Source: Rhizobium sp. L1K21 (lineage in GTDB: Bacteria; Pseudomonadota; Alphaproteobacteria; Rhizobiales; Rhizobiaceae). From it: a DNA stretch of 64,000 nucleotides. The translations under genes and the position numbers were made by a program. This document shows positions 24,254 through 33,066 of the stretch, piece after piece (position 1 is the stretch's first letter; each line of letters starts with the position of its first letter). The notes beneath the pieces were generated by a model. It saw only the letters and a list, made by a program, of their open reading frames with translations, was not told the DNA's origin and did no database searches. The stretch is from positions 2,224,698-2,288,697 of the forward strand of contig NZ_JAMXLE010000001.1 of assembly GCF_024055895.1 (NCBI RefSeq). The letters run 5' to 3'.

Positions 24254-24794
24254 CATTTTCTATGCCGTGGGTGCTGGCCTTATCGGTGCGGTTCTCCTCC
24301 ACATTGTCGTCATTCTGGCAGCGCCCTCGTTTTCCGGTATCGATGCTTTCAGCCGGGTTCTCGACGAGGGCGATCTCAACGAATTTCATCCGCTTGGCGA
24401 GAAAACCGATCAATCGGGCCTCGAAAACAATATTCCCTTCGTGAAGGAAGCTGTATGCGCATTTGATGTGGACTATGGTCCCGCTGCCATTTTCGCAGAG
24501 GGGCGCGTGCCATTCTGGTCAGCGGCGGTTTATGATGAGGATTCCAACGAGGTCTTCAGCATGAACGACCGCACCGCCGTTGATGGTGCGCTCGACCTCG
24601 TGGCGGGAACGCCGGGTCAGCTTGCAGCAATCCGCCGTTCCGCCGATCCTTCGACATCAAAAGCCTTCCTGATTGAGCTCCCCGCATCACGCGGCTACGT
24701 TGTCCTGCGTGCCCTTTATCCCGAAACCAGCATCGAGAAGGACGCAGATGCCTTCATAGCCTCGGCATCCTGTGCACCATTGGGAACGGGTTGA
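24246..24794 (+). CDS. DUF1254 domain protein
   Basis: 182 residues from the ATG at 24246 (AAGGCGGGG upstream), overlapping the DUF1214 gene by 8 bp. One N-terminal membrane segment (FYAVGAGLIGAVLLHIVVILAA) is followed by a periplasmic domain with DYGPAAIFAEGRVPFWSAAVYDED. I assign it to the short rhizobial form of DUF1254 by context with DUF1214 and by similarity remembered for this pair. No enzymatic motif is visible. Confidence 0.78.
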   Translation: MRSIFYAVGAGLIGAVLLHIVVILAAPSFSGIDAFSRVLDEGDLNEFHPLGEKTDQSGLENNIPFVKEAVCAFDVDYGPAAIFAEGRVPFWSAAVYDEDSNEVFSMNDRTAVDGALDLVAGTPGQLAAIRRSADPSTSKAFLIELPASRGYVVLRALYPETSIEKDADAFIASASCAPLGTG

Positions 24795-24830
24795 ACCAAG
24801 GTCGCCGCACGCTGACTGAGAGAAAACAGC

Positions 24831-25307
24831 ATGAACGAGCGCGAAATCCATCGCATCTTCAAAGCCAGTATTGCGCTCAAAGGGTTTGACGCGCTGGTGG
24901 AGTTTGCATGCGGCTTGGCACTTGCTTTCATCAGCACCCAATCCATCCTGCATCTTGTCAGTCTCCTTACCTTGCACGAATTGACCAAAGACCCGAGTGA
25001 CGCGGTGGCCAATGCATTGCTGCAATGGGCACAGCAATTCTCTGTCAGCACCAAGACGTTCTACGCCTTCTATCTTGCCAGCCACGGCCTTGTTAAACTT
25101 CTGCTTGTTGCGGGACTGTGGAAAGAGAAATACTGGGCCTATCCCGCCTCGCTGTGGGTCCTTGGACTCTTCATCGTCTATCAGCTCTACCGCTTCTCCC
25201 ATACCCATGGCCCAATGCTCATTGCCCTGACGATCTTCGACCTGTTTGTGGTTTTGATGATCTGGCACGAATACCGGCTGGTGCGGAAGGGCCGCAGTGT
25301 TCGGTGA
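24831..25307 (+). CDS. DUF2127 family membrane protein
   Basis: 158 residues, starting MNEREIHRIFKASIALKGFDALVEF, the typical DUF2127 opening. Four hydrophobic segments are visible (about 18-40, 80-98, 105-120, 130-148). The ATG is 36 bp after the DUF1254 gene, so it may be cotranscribed with the pair. The function of the family is unknown. Confidence 0.88.
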   Translation: MNEREIHRIFKASIALKGFDALVEFACGLALAFISTQSILHLVSLLTLHELTKDPSDAVANALLQWAQQFSVSTKTFYAFYLASHGLVKLLLVAGLWKEKYWAYPASLWVLGLFIVYQLYRFSHTHGPMLIALTIFDLFVVLMIWHEYRLVRKGRSVR

Positions 25308-25367
25308 TCTGCCTCGTCGGGTTAAGTATACGGGAGCCCGTATCTCGAATTGATGCTCACTGACCTA

Positions 25368-25397
25368 TTGACAGATTATGATGATATCGTCATAAAT
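25368..25397 (+). promoter_or_regulatory. Promoter and palindromic operator of a toxin-antitoxin operon
   Basis: A TTGACA -35 (25368-25373) is followed by a 20-bp near-palindrome (25376-25395, TTATGA-tGATATCg-TCATAA) that covers the spacer and a -10-like ATAAAT. The likely transcription start is at or next to the toxin ATG at 25403. Autorepression by the antitoxin is inferred from the arrangement. Confidence 0.65.
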
Positions 25398-25402
25398 AAT
25401 GT

Positions 25403-25789
25403 ATGAGTGAGGTGATGCGCCCTTTGAAAAGCCTTCGCTGGATTGGTTCCAGTTACGAAGACTATATGGAATTCCCTCAGGCAGTTCATGATACGATGGG
25501 ATACGCCATACATCGTGTGCAGGAAGGTAAGATACCGCGTCATTCGAAGGTGCTCAAAGGTTCGCAAAGCGGGGCTGTCGAGATCATCGATGACCACGAT
25601 GGAGATACCTACAGGGCCGTTTACACCGTGAAATTTGCCGAGGTTGTTTACATCCTCCACGCCTTCAAGAAGAAGTCGAAAAAGGGAATAGCAACCCCAA
25701 AATCAGATTTGGATCTTATCCGCCAACGCCTGCGTATGGCCGAGGAGGATTACAGGACCAATGCCATTAAGGAGCCCGACGTTGAGTAA
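25403..25789 (+). CDS. Phage-derived Gp49/HigB-type toxin
   Basis: 128 residues. It belongs to the PF05973-type RelE superfamily: PLKSLRWIGSSYEDYMEFP, GSQSGAVEIIDDHDGDTYRAVYTVKFAEVVYILHAFKKKSKKG. The conserved Arg, Tyr and the FKKKS motif of mRNA interferases are present. The ATG at 25403 falls about at the predicted transcription start, so translation may be leaderless; the ATG at 25415 is an alternative. It overlaps the antitoxin start by 8 bp. Confidence 0.88.
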   Translation: MSEVMRPLKSLRWIGSSYEDYMEFPQAVHDTMGYAIHRVQEGKIPRHSKVLKGSQSGAVEIIDDHDGDTYRAVYTVKFAEVVYILHAFKKKSKKGIATPKSDLDLIRQRLRMAEEDYRTNAIKEPDVE

Positions 25790-26114
25790 GATCGAAGTGA
25801 AGATAGGCAGCCGGAATGTCTTTGCTGACACGGGGTACCCAGATGCAGACACACATCAATTGAAAGCGCGCATTGTCAGTGCCATCGAAGACATCATTGA
25901 TGACCAGAAGCTCACCCAAACGGCTGCAGGCAAGATAATGGGGATTTCCCAACCTGAGGTGTCGCGCATGCTGAAAGGACAGTTCCGTGATTTCTCTGTG
26001 GAGCGCCTCATGGCCTTTCTGACCTGTTTCAGCCGCGATGTGGAAATCGTCGTCCGGCGTCATCCAAAAGCCGGAGAACAGGGCCAGATAACGCTCAAGG
26101 CCGAAATGGCTTAA
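25782..26114 (+). CDS. XRE-type antitoxin (HTH_37 / HigA-like)
   Basis: 110 residues from a TTG at 25782, chosen because AAGGAG lies exactly seven bases upstream; an ATG at 25761 is possible. The helix-turn-helix lies at about residues 48-70 (LTQTAAGKIMGISQPEVSRMLKG), followed by FRDFSVERLMAFLTCF, characteristic of the COG5606 antitoxin family that partners Gp49-like toxins. It probably binds the palindrome over the promoter. Confidence 0.88.
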   Translation: MSKIEVKIGSRNVFADTGYPDADTHQLKARIVSAIEDIIDDQKLTQTAAGKIMGISQPEVSRMLKGQFRDFSVERLMAFLTCFSRDVEIVVRRHPKAGEQGQITLKAEMA

Positions 26115-26208
26115 GCGAGCGATTTTGGTCATCAGGCGACGCAAATACAGGCACGCACTTCGCCTCAAATGCTCTCGCGCGGCTACGGCTAATCAGCCCC
26201 CGCCAAGC

Positions 26209-26379
26209 CTAATGCTTGCGTGGACCGGTGATCGGTGCCTTGGCCTCGGCCTGCCCCGGCAGCAGCCGGTATTCGTAGCGCACGCCTGTGAAAAGCAGGA
26301 TCTTTGCGTCCTCGGGCTGATTGACACTCTTGCGCGGGCCGCGCGGCATTCTGTCCGATAGTTTGACGACATTCGTCAT
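26209..26379 (-). CDS. 56-residue hypothetical protein
   Basis: Begins MTNVVKLSDRMPRGPRKSV; the ATG at 26379 follows GGAGACGAGA, a good site, whereas longer in-frame starts lack one. The protein is basic and contains one possible beta-strand region (ILLFTGVRYEYRL). I have no family assignment. It is apparently monocistronic. The upstream 26380-26756 gap contains only small imperfect palindromes and AT-rich promoter-like sequence for the next gene. Confidence 0.6.
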   Translation of the reverse strand: MTNVVKLSDRMPRGPRKSVNQPEDAKILLFTGVRYEYRLLPGQAEAKAPITGPRKH

Positions 26380-26756
26380 TCTCGTCTCCATTCGTCGAGA
26401 CAGATGAATGAAACCCAATTTCATCCTGCCCGCATTCTCTTGGTTGCGCGGGCTGATGCACTCACCGGCAACCCAAGCCGGGACATTTGCATCATTCTCA
26501 AAGCATTCAAACGCGCTTCATCATACTGATTACTGTTTGGCTCCAAGTTCAGTTCGAACGTGCATTACAACTCTCTCATACAGATCGAAACTGCAAGACC
26601 ATTCACGCACAGGTTGGTTAACAGCTTGTAAAGGCTTTTGCTCTAATTTGATCCAAACGGTTCCGGCTAGTTAGTTTTAATGCCGGTTTTAAGAGTAGGT
26701 ATTGCGTAGGTGTTACCGTGTCTGACAGCTTCAGGGATTTGGAGAGGCCGCAGCCC

Positions 26757-27788
26757 ATGCGGAAGAAGGATGTGGTTCTCATGGCCACAGTGACGAGTTT
26801 CGAATCGAGCAAATACCCCTCCAAGGCCGAACTGAAGCAATTTGCCGAACTGTTTCTGCCGCTTTATCAAGCCTCCACCCAGGAGGCGCGAAAACAGGCT
26901 GCCGCCGCCCTCTCGCAATGCGCGGTTCTGCCGGTTTCCGTCTGCTATTTCCTCGGTTCCCAACCCATCGGGATTGCAGCGCCCTTTCTTACCTCCTGTC
27001 AGGCCATACCCGACGATACGCTGATTGCCATTGCCCGCACACAAGGGGCCGATCACGCACGTGCCATTGCCAAGCGCGATGATTTATCGCCCAAGCTTGT
27101 CGATGCACTGGCTGCCATTCACAACGGTTCGGGCGTCGATCAGAAAAGCCATGCGCTGTGGATCGAGATCGATGCAGAAACCGGTCCCAACGGCATATCC
27201 GACAATACGCCACTTGCTGCGCTGGCTGCGGAAGATCAACGCGAAGCCGCACGCCGCGCGCGCGAAGAGGCCATCCGTGAAGAGCTGAAAGACCTGTTGC
27301 TGCACGAGCGCGAGGCTGGACCGCCGCCGCTTACCGGCGGTGCGACCGGCCTGCAGGAAGCGCTTCTCATACGCTTCTCGCGTCAACGCGAAGCCGGCTT
27401 CTTTGCCGCCACGCTTTCAGAAACGATCAAGTCCAGCCGTTCGCTGGCCGAGCGCATTTTGCTTGATCTCTCGGGTTCTCAGCTTGCAACCACATTGCTT
27501 GCGCTCGGGCTGCCGGTCAGCGAAATTCGCGAGATCCTGTGCAATTTCTATCCGCATCTGACGGAGGCAAGTGAAGGCCGCACCCGCGCCCACAGGCTCA
27601 TTCTGTCGCTCGACATCGGCGAATGCGCCATGCGTCTTGCGGCCTGGCGGCGTGCCGACCATTACACCAACAGTGGCGATATCGCCGACATTGCGCCGGA
27701 ACCGGCCAATGTGGATATTGCCCAGCCGCAGGCACCGCGACAGGCAGCTCACCGTTATGTGCCGGTTTCAAGCCGCCGCAAGGCTTGA
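26757..27788 (+). CDS. DUF2336 domain protein
   Basis: 343 residues from the ATG at 26757 (GGAGAGG nine bases upstream); GTG at 26718 and ATG at 26781 are alternatives. HEAT-like helical repeats (LPLYQASTQEARKQAAAALSQC, DDTLIAIARTQGADHARAIAKRDDLSPKLVDAL) identify DUF2336, a family widespread in alphaproteobacteria. The C-terminal half includes FFAATLSETIKSSRSLAERIL and a closing Arg-rich tail. It is cytoplasmic, with no enzyme motif. A role in regulation or cell cycle has been suggested for relatives, but nothing here shows it. Confidence 0.85.
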   Translation: MRKKDVVLMATVTSFESSKYPSKAELKQFAELFLPLYQASTQEARKQAAAALSQCAVLPVSVCYFLGSQPIGIAAPFLTSCQAIPDDTLIAIARTQGADHARAIAKRDDLSPKLVDALAAIHNGSGVDQKSHALWIEIDAETGPNGISDNTPLAALAAEDQREAARRAREEAIREELKDLLLHEREAGPPPLTGGATGLQEALLIRFSRQREAGFFAATLSETIKSSRSLAERILLDLSGSQLATTLLALGLPVSEIREILCNFYPHLTEASEGRTRAHRLILSLDIGECAMRLAAWRRADHYTNSGDIADIAPEPANVDIAQPQAPRQAAHRYVPVSSRRKA

Positions 27789-27800
27789 TAAGGCCAACAT

Positions 27801-28142
27801 TCAATCCTCGACGACATCGATCAGCGCGGCGACCTTGTCGGATTCGATCTCGATCACCCACAGGTCGGGGTCGAAATTCTTTTCACGGCCAATCAGCTTG
27901 TCAGCCTCGGCACTGTCCACCTTATCAAGGCGGATTTCGAACAGCCGCCCATCGGGTTTGCGCTCGTCGAAAAAGCTTTGCGGCGCTGGCGCGTAGACCG
28001 TCTGCAATCCATCACGGAAACGCTGGCGGATGAAGATGGCACCGGCTTCGTGCGCCCCTTTGACTTCGATGGCCGCAAAATCGCCGGCAGAGAAAGCGCG
28101 GCGCACGAGTGCGGAGATGAACATTTCCGATGTTAAACGCAT
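27801..28142 (-). CDS. DUF1491 family protein
   Basis: 113 residues, starting MRLTSEMFISALVRRAFSAG, with AAIEVKGAHEAGAIFI and WVIEIESDKVA; this is the standard DUF1491 pattern of a short alpha/beta protein conserved in alphaproteobacteria. The ATG at 28142 has AAAGGGCG upstream. It is convergent with the DUF2336 gene, with only 12 bp between stops. Function unknown. Confidence 0.92.
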   Translation of the reverse strand: MRLTSEMFISALVRRAFSAGDFAAIEVKGAHEAGAIFIRQRFRDGLQTVYAPAPQSFFDERKPDGRLFEIRLDKVDSAEADKLIGREKNFDPDLWVIEIESDKVAALIDVVED

Positions 28143-28333
28143 GAACGCCCTTTCTCTTTGAATTCAGATATTTGGCGCAATATGCGGCCAACCGCAATGC
28201 TGTCGGCGACAAAAGCTTTTCGGATACGGGGCACACTTGCAACGGTTGCTTTTAACCAAGAAAGCAACTCGCGTTTTACAGCCGTCCCCAGATGCCTATC
28301 ATATCGAATGGTTGGGGATACAATCGATTCGTT

Positions 28334-30013
28334 ATGAAGATTTACGCGTTTTTGTCGAATATTGTCGTTGCGCTCTGCATCGGCGCACTCTTCTTCGTCA
28401 TGGTCTATGTCTTTGATACCAGGTGGCGGTTCATTCCCTATACCTTGGCCACCACCGCGACGCTTGGTGCCCTGTTGTTCGTGGTTTCGCGGCGCTTCTT
28501 TGCATCCAATTATGCCGCCGCGCTCATCATCTTCGGGTTGACGCTGGTATCCACAGCCAAGTTCCACTTCATCGGCTTTGCGCTGCATGCCTACGACTTC
28601 ATCTTCAGCGGTACGGATGTCTGGAGCATGGTGTTCGTTGCCAAGGCCTTTCCGCTCTTGACCGCCGGAGCCGTCGTTGCACTTGTCCTGATCGTGTTTT
28701 TCATCATCGGATTTTTCCGCTATGAGCGCCCGGTCGGGATTCCAGCCGGGGTGCGTGCAATTCCGGTCTTTATCTTCGCGGCTGTGGCCTATTTTACCCA
28801 TCCGATGCACAATCCGAGAGAGGCTGATTATCTGCCCTATATCGCCGGCTACAATGCCTCGGCCTTTCCGCTTTCCCTGCTCTATCTGCCCGACATGCTG
28901 CGCCCTGTGCCCCTTCAAAAAGCGACAGAGGATCTTGGTGCCGTCAGCCCCCTACCCGACAGCGTGCGTTGCAACGCCACGGGCAAAAATCCCGATATTT
29001 TCATGGTGTTGGCGGAAAGCCAGGCAACGCCTGAACTGTTTCCGGATATTCGCTTTCCCAAGGCTACCATCGACAGCTTTCGCTCCGGCGACGGTGTGTT
29101 GCGCTCGCTTTTTGTGGAAACGGTGGGTGCTGGTACCTGGATGACCAATTTTTCGGTTCTGTCTGGCCTTTCCACTCGCGAATTCGGATGGCGGGCAGCC
29201 TATGTGACGCAATTGATGGAAGGCCGTATCAAGGGTGCCTTGCCCGATATTCTCAGCCGCTGCGGCTATCGTACGGTGGTGCTCATTCCCTTCGCCTTCA
29301 ACGCCCTCAATGAAGGCCGGTTTTTGAGCTCGATCGGCTTTCAGGAGGTCTACGACGCGGACGCAACAGGCATTGATCCATTAACAGCGGACGACGAGGC
29401 CTATTTCGACTTTGCCCGAAAACTGACCATCGAGCACCGCCGCAAAAACGGGGACCAACCGCTTTTCATTCACATCCAGACCATGTTCAGCCATCAGCCC
29501 TATGACACCATCCAGAGGCCCGACATCAAGCTTCAGGGCGATGGACCATTGGCGAAAAACACGATGGCCTCGGAATATGCGCGCCGCGTGATCATATCGC
29601 GCCGGGACTTCGACAGGTTTCACGACTGGGTTTCATCTGAACCCGGGCCACAGGGCAGCGTGCTTGTTGAATTCGGCGACCATCAGGCGACTGCAACCGA
29701 AGCACTGGTTCTCAAGGACAGAAACAAACAGGCGGTGCTCATCCAACCGCAATCCGACATCTACCGCACCTATTATTCGGTGCACGGCTACGGGCACGCG
29801 ATCGACTATGACACGTTGCCCGAAACGCTCGATTCCGGCTTTCTCGCCGCAGACCTGCTTGCGGCCGCCGACCTGGTCAACTCACCGCAATTTGAGAACC
29901 TGAGTGCGCTGAGCAAGACCTGCCAGGGCCGGTTTTACAGTTGCATCAACCGGGATGCGGTTCAAAGCGATCTCAAGGCGCGCATCGACGGTGGATTGAT
30001 TGTGGTCGAATAG
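28334..30013 (+). CDS. LTA synthase-like sulfatase-fold membrane enzyme
   Basis: 559 residues from the ATG at 28334; 28292 is an alternative, and neither has a strong ribosome-binding site. Five hydrophobic segments fill residues 1-200. The periplasmic alkaline-phosphatase-fold domain then shows IFMVLAESQATP (metal Glu), ETVGAGTWMTNFSVLSGLS (candidate nucleophile Thr), FIHIQTMFSHQPY (His) and VLVEFGDHQATATE (Asp-His). Related proteins move phosphoglycerol or phosphoethanolamine onto glycans or lipids, such as cyclic beta-glucans in rhizobia. The exact acceptor is not indicated. Confidence 0.88.
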   Translation: MKIYAFLSNIVVALCIGALFFVMVYVFDTRWRFIPYTLATTATLGALLFVVSRRFFASNYAAALIIFGLTLVSTAKFHFIGFALHAYDFIFSGTDVWSMVFVAKAFPLLTAGAVVALVLIVFFIIGFFRYERPVGIPAGVRAIPVFIFAAVAYFTHPMHNPREADYLPYIAGYNASAFPLSLLYLPDMLRPVPLQKATEDLGAVSPLPDSVRCNATGKNPDIFMVLAESQATPELFPDIRFPKATIDSFRSGDGVLRSLFVETVGAGTWMTNFSVLSGLSTREFGWRAAYVTQLMEGRIKGALPDILSRCGYRTVVLIPFAFNALNEGRFLSSIGFQEVYDADATGIDPLTADDEAYFDFARKLTIEHRRKNGDQPLFIHIQTMFSHQPYDTIQRPDIKLQGDGPLAKNTMASEYARRVIISRRDFDRFHDWVSSEPGPQGSVLVEFGDHQATATEALVLKDRNKQAVLIQPQSDIYRTYYSVHGYGHAIDYDTLPETLDSGFLAADLLAAADLVNSPQFENLSALSKTCQGRFYSCINRDAVQSDLKARIDGGLIVVE

Positions 30014-30061
30014 TAAGACCTGATTTGGGCAGGTCAAAGCAGGTTTCTCGCCACCTGGACT

Positions 30062-31534
30062 TTATATCTTCACCGCCAGCCGCACCCCGCCCCAATGGCG
30101 GCCTTTGATGAAGATCGGTGCGGAAATATCCTTCATCATGACAAAGTTACCGCCGCCCATGTCACGGCGATAGGTCTGGACGAGGAAAGGATCGGTGTTG
30201 CGGCCGGCTGCGAGACCTGTGCGGTCGTCGAAGATGCGGCGGTTGCGGCAATTGGCCGTGTTCCACTCGACATCGCCTGGACGTTGCGGCTGGGAGAATT
30301 TGGCGTTGTGCACCGGCAGATAGCCGTTTTCGTCGACACAGGCGCAGAACACCACGGCAGGATCACTGCCAGCCACCGGCTCTTGAATATTCGGCAGCAC
30401 GCTCTCGGCAAGGCTCAGATAGCGCGTCGACTTCTGCTCGGGCTGGGTGCCGGCAATTGCTTTGTAATCACGATCGAAGAGATCGTTAAGACCGATCCTG
30501 CCACCGTCGATTGCCTGTTCAAAGGCCGCCGATACGGAGGCTGCGACATCACAGACCTTGCCGATCCATTTGCTGTCGGGCGTCTCAACGCCGGTATTGG
30601 CGGTAACCTGGACAAGGTTTTCGGACAGTTTGACAAGGCCGTCCACCCGTTCGGCGGCGCCTTGAAGCTTGACATTGGAGCCGTTTATTTCCTCGGCGGT
30701 ACGGTCGAGGTGCCCGACGAAATTGTTGCACCTGCCTTCCACTGCATTGGTGGTGTCCACCAGTTGGTGGGAGGAATCGAGGATGTGGGAAAAGGCCGTT
30801 TCCATTTCGCTGAATGAGCTTTGTGTCGCCAGCGCAATCGCCTTGACCTCTTCTGCCGAACGCGAAGCGCCCTCACCCGCCTGCATCAGGCGTTCGATCT
30901 TGGTGCGAATTTCCACCAGCGTTTTCTGAATAGTTTCAGTGGCTTTGGAGGTCTGCAGCGATAGCTCGCGAATTTCTGCGGCGACCACTGCAAAGCCCTT
31001 GCCCGCCTCCCCCGCACGGGCTGCTTCAATTGCCGCATTCAAGGCCAAAAGGTTGGTCTGGCGGGCAATGGTGCCGATTTCGCCGGCAAATTTGGTGACA
31101 TTTTCCACTGAGCCTGAAAAGGCGGAAATCTCGGTTGCAATTTCGGCGTTTGCACCTGCCATCTCGTCGATCTGGGAGACTGCCTTTGAGAAACCTTCCG
31201 CAGTCTGGTTCAGCACGTCGCGCGCGCCGCCTGCCCGTTCATCCGTTTCGCGCAGCGAATTGGCAATCTCACGATTTGCCTTCGCAATTTCATGCGATAC
31301 GCCGATCAGGTCTTCGAAGACATCGCCATGGCGGCGCGAGGCGGCAGCCACATCCTGGATTGCGCCCGCAATATCGGCGAGATCAATTCCCAGGCGCGAC
31401 GCGTCAACGGCCAGGCGAACAACGGCGTCCTTCAAACGAATGACCTCAAGCGCCTTGAGCCGGTTAGCATCTTCGTCGGCCTCACTGGTGGACGCGCCTG
31501 CGTTCACGTCGTGATTGTACTGAACGGCAACCAT
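30062..31534 (-). CDS. Soluble methyl-accepting chemotaxis protein with C-terminal sensor-like domain
   Basis: 490 residues from the ATG at 31534 (GGAGG upstream). There is no membrane segment. The signalling hairpin lies in the N-terminal half, with the tip [20 protein letters not shown] followed by [14 protein letters not shown]. The C-terminal 170 residues form a separate domain: [63 protein letters not shown], which looks like a PAS/Cache-type fold placed after, not before, the signalling part. A cytoplasmic sensor of internal state is likely. A decayed chemoreceptor fragment lies just upstream on the other strand. Confidence 0.9.
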   Translation of the reverse strand: MVAVQYNHDVNAGASTSEADEDANRLKALEVIRLKDAVVRLAVDASRLGIDLADIAGAIQDVAAASRRHGDVFEDLIGVSHEIAKANREIANSLRETDERAGGARDVLNQTAEGFSKAVSQIDEMAGANAEIATEISAFSGSVENVTKFAGEIGTIARQTNLLALNAAIEAARAGEAGKGFAVVAAEIRELSLQTSKATETIQKTLVEIRTKIERLMQAGEGASRSAEEVKAIALATQSSFSEMETAFSHILDSSHQLVDTTNAVEGRCNNFVGHLDRTAEEINGSNVKLQGAAERVDGLVKLSENLVQVTANTGVETPDSKWIGKVCDVAASVSAAFEQAIDGGRIGLNDLFDRDYKAIAGTQPEQKSTRYLSLAESVLPNIQEPVAGSDPAVVFCACVDENGYLPVHNAKFSQPQRPGDVEWNTANCRNRRIFDDRTGLAAGRNTDPFLVQTYRRDMGGGNFVMMKDISAPIFIKGRHWGGVRLAVKI

Positions 31535-31648
31535 TTCATCCTCCAATCTATCCGATTAGAATTGCGCTTTATGCTTAATATTAGATGAATCTTGTATAAG
31601 AATTCATGAACATAGAGGGGAATGTGCGCCTCACCTGACAAAAGGCAA

Positions 31649-31948
31649 GCCGCGCGAGGCCGCGACATCAAGGATCTGATCACCCGCTCCGGCGACGAAG
31701 TGACTTCTGGGGTAAAACTTGTGACACAGACCGGCGAGGCGCTGGAGCGCGTCAAGCTGCAGATCTAAGGTATCGACGATCACGTCAATTCGATTGCAAA
31801 ATCGGCTCAGGAACAGTCCACCGGTCTGCGTGAGGTCAATACAGCCGTCGGCGAGATGGACCAGTCCACGCAGTAGAATGCGGCCATTGTGGAAGAAACC
31901 AGTGCAGCAACGAACCGGCTGTCTGCAGCGGCCGACGGACGTTTTTGA
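31649..31948 (+). pseudogene. Decayed methyl-accepting chemotaxis protein fragment
   Basis: One plus-strand frame reads RDIKDLITRSGDEVTSGVKL, GEALERVKLQI, stop (TAA at 31766), GIDDHVNSIAKSAQEQSTGL, REVNTAVGEMDQSTQ, stop (TAG at 31874), NAAIVEETSAATNRLSAAAD. This is the C-terminal arm of a chemoreceptor signalling domain. The preceding REAA codons (about 31640-31660) are in another frame, so a small deletion also occurred. Ends after 31948. The relic is not from the intact neighbour, which is on the opposite strand. Confidence 0.85.
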
Positions 31949-31958
31949 CGTCCTTTTT
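31936..31958 (+). terminator. Intrinsic terminator at the end of the chemoreceptor relic
   Basis: GGACGT (31936-31941) pairs with ACGTCC (31947-31952) and is followed by six T. It overlaps the end of the pseudogene frame. Confidence 0.75.
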
Positions 31959-31998
31959 TGCTAACACCGGCACAGCCCGGCGTTTTCTTGTTCGTCAG

Positions 31999-33066
31999 TT
32001 AAAGCGCGCCGATCTGCTTGAGCTTTTCCAGCACCAGTTCATCCGGCTTGCCGGTGACCGGCAGGCGATAATGCTTCTGGAAATGGCTGATGGCGGTTTG
32101 CGTCTGCGCACCGGCCACGCCATCGATGCTGATATCGGCATAAGCGAGATTGGAAAGGCCCTGCTGGATGCTTTTCACCAGTTCGGGATCGGCATTCACG
32201 ACCGGCAGCGTTGGCGCTGCCGCTGGCTGTTTCTTTGTCTCAGGTGTTGCGGGTTTTGTCAGCACCACCGGGGTCGGTTCGGGTGCTGCGGCAACCGGCT
32301 TCTGCTCCGCCTGCGGCACATTGGCAGCGCGTTCCGGCCGCATGACAGGCACGGGTGGCGTCCAGTTGGCCTCGATCAAAGCGGCAACGCCATCGTCTGC
32401 GGCTGGTGGTTTGGCCGCAATCGCATTGGTGATTTCCGGCTGCGGTCGATCCGGCGGCACAACGGCAAATTCGGCATTGTCCGCTTTCAGCGCATTCAGG
32501 ACCGAGATACTTGGTTCACCATTGGTTTCGATGCCACGCGTCTGCTGATAGAAGGTGATGGCAGCTTCCGTCTGCGGCCCCATCAGGCCATCGATCGTGC
32601 CATCATAAAGACCGCGACGGGTGAGGTTCTGCTGAATCTGGCGCACGAGTTCGGAGGCTTCGCCGGCTGCAGGCAAATTGCCTGCCAGCGTATCGTCCAG
32701 CACGATGATGTCGCCGACTGTCGATGGTTTTGTCGCGCGCACCGCGGTGGTGGTCGGCGCATCCTGTTTGGGTGCTTCATTCTGCCGCTCGATGCGGAAG
32801 GTCGTGACATTGTCTTCGTCTTCGGCAATGGCGGCAGCGCGGGCCACATAGGCGCTGAAGGCCGAGCGCGTGTCGAGCATGGGGTGGGGGTGTTTGGGCT
32901 GATACCAGAGCGCATTGGCAGCCACGAAGGAAAAGATGATGCCAAACACCATCGTTCCGCCCGAAACGCCGGGACGGCTCATGGCAAGGCTTGCGACCGC
33001 AGCAACGCCGGACATCAGCCAGCTGCGGCGCGCCCGCTTTTTATCAGGCGCTTTTCGCTTCGGCAT
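31999..33066 (-). CDS. Membrane-anchored peptidoglycan-binding protein with two PG-binding domains
   Basis: 355 residues. A basic N-terminus (PKRKAPDKKRARRS) precedes one membrane segment (about 38-56, TMVFGIIFSFVAANALWY). Two PG_binding_1 domains follow: ELVRQIQQNLTRRGLYDGTIDG with LMGPQTEAAITFYQQ, and the C-terminal ELVKSIQQGLSNLAYADISIDG with AGAQTQTAISHFQKHY. They are separated by a Pro/Ala-rich linker. It lies downstream of, and overlaps by 23 bp, the histidine kinase gene, so the two are coexpressed; a wall-sensing partner is a reasonable inference. Confidence 0.88.
   Translation of the reverse strand: MPKRKAPDKKRARRSWLMSGVAAVASLAMSRPGVSGGTMVFGIIFSFVAANALWYQPKHPHPMLDTRSAFSAYVARAAAIAEDEDNVTTFRIERQNEAPKQDAPTTTAVRATKPSTVGDIIVLDDTLAGNLPAAGEASELVRQIQQNLTRRGLYDGTIDGLMGPQTEAAITFYQQTRGIETNGEPSISVLNALKADNAEFAVVPPDRPQPEITNAIAAKPPAADDGVAALIEANWTPPVPVMRPERAANVPQAEQKPVAAAPEPTPVVLTKPATPETKKQPAAAPTLPVVNADPELVKSIQQGLSNLAYADISIDGVAGAQTQTAISHFQKHYRLPVTGKPDELVLEKLKQIGAL

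Noticed and set aside
26380-26756. CtrA-like or other operator before the DUF2336 gene
   Set aside because: TTAA-N7-TAAA and TTAA-N8-TTAA near-matches are imperfect and could be chance in AT-rich sequence.
28133-28918. Long minus-strand frame opposite the LTA-synthase-like gene
   Set aside because: It is antisense to a clearly recognisable enzyme and has the composition of a shadow frame.
31504-31755. Minus-strand frame across the chemoreceptor relic
   Set aside because: It is the antisense of a degraded signalling domain; the plus-strand reading explains the sequence better.
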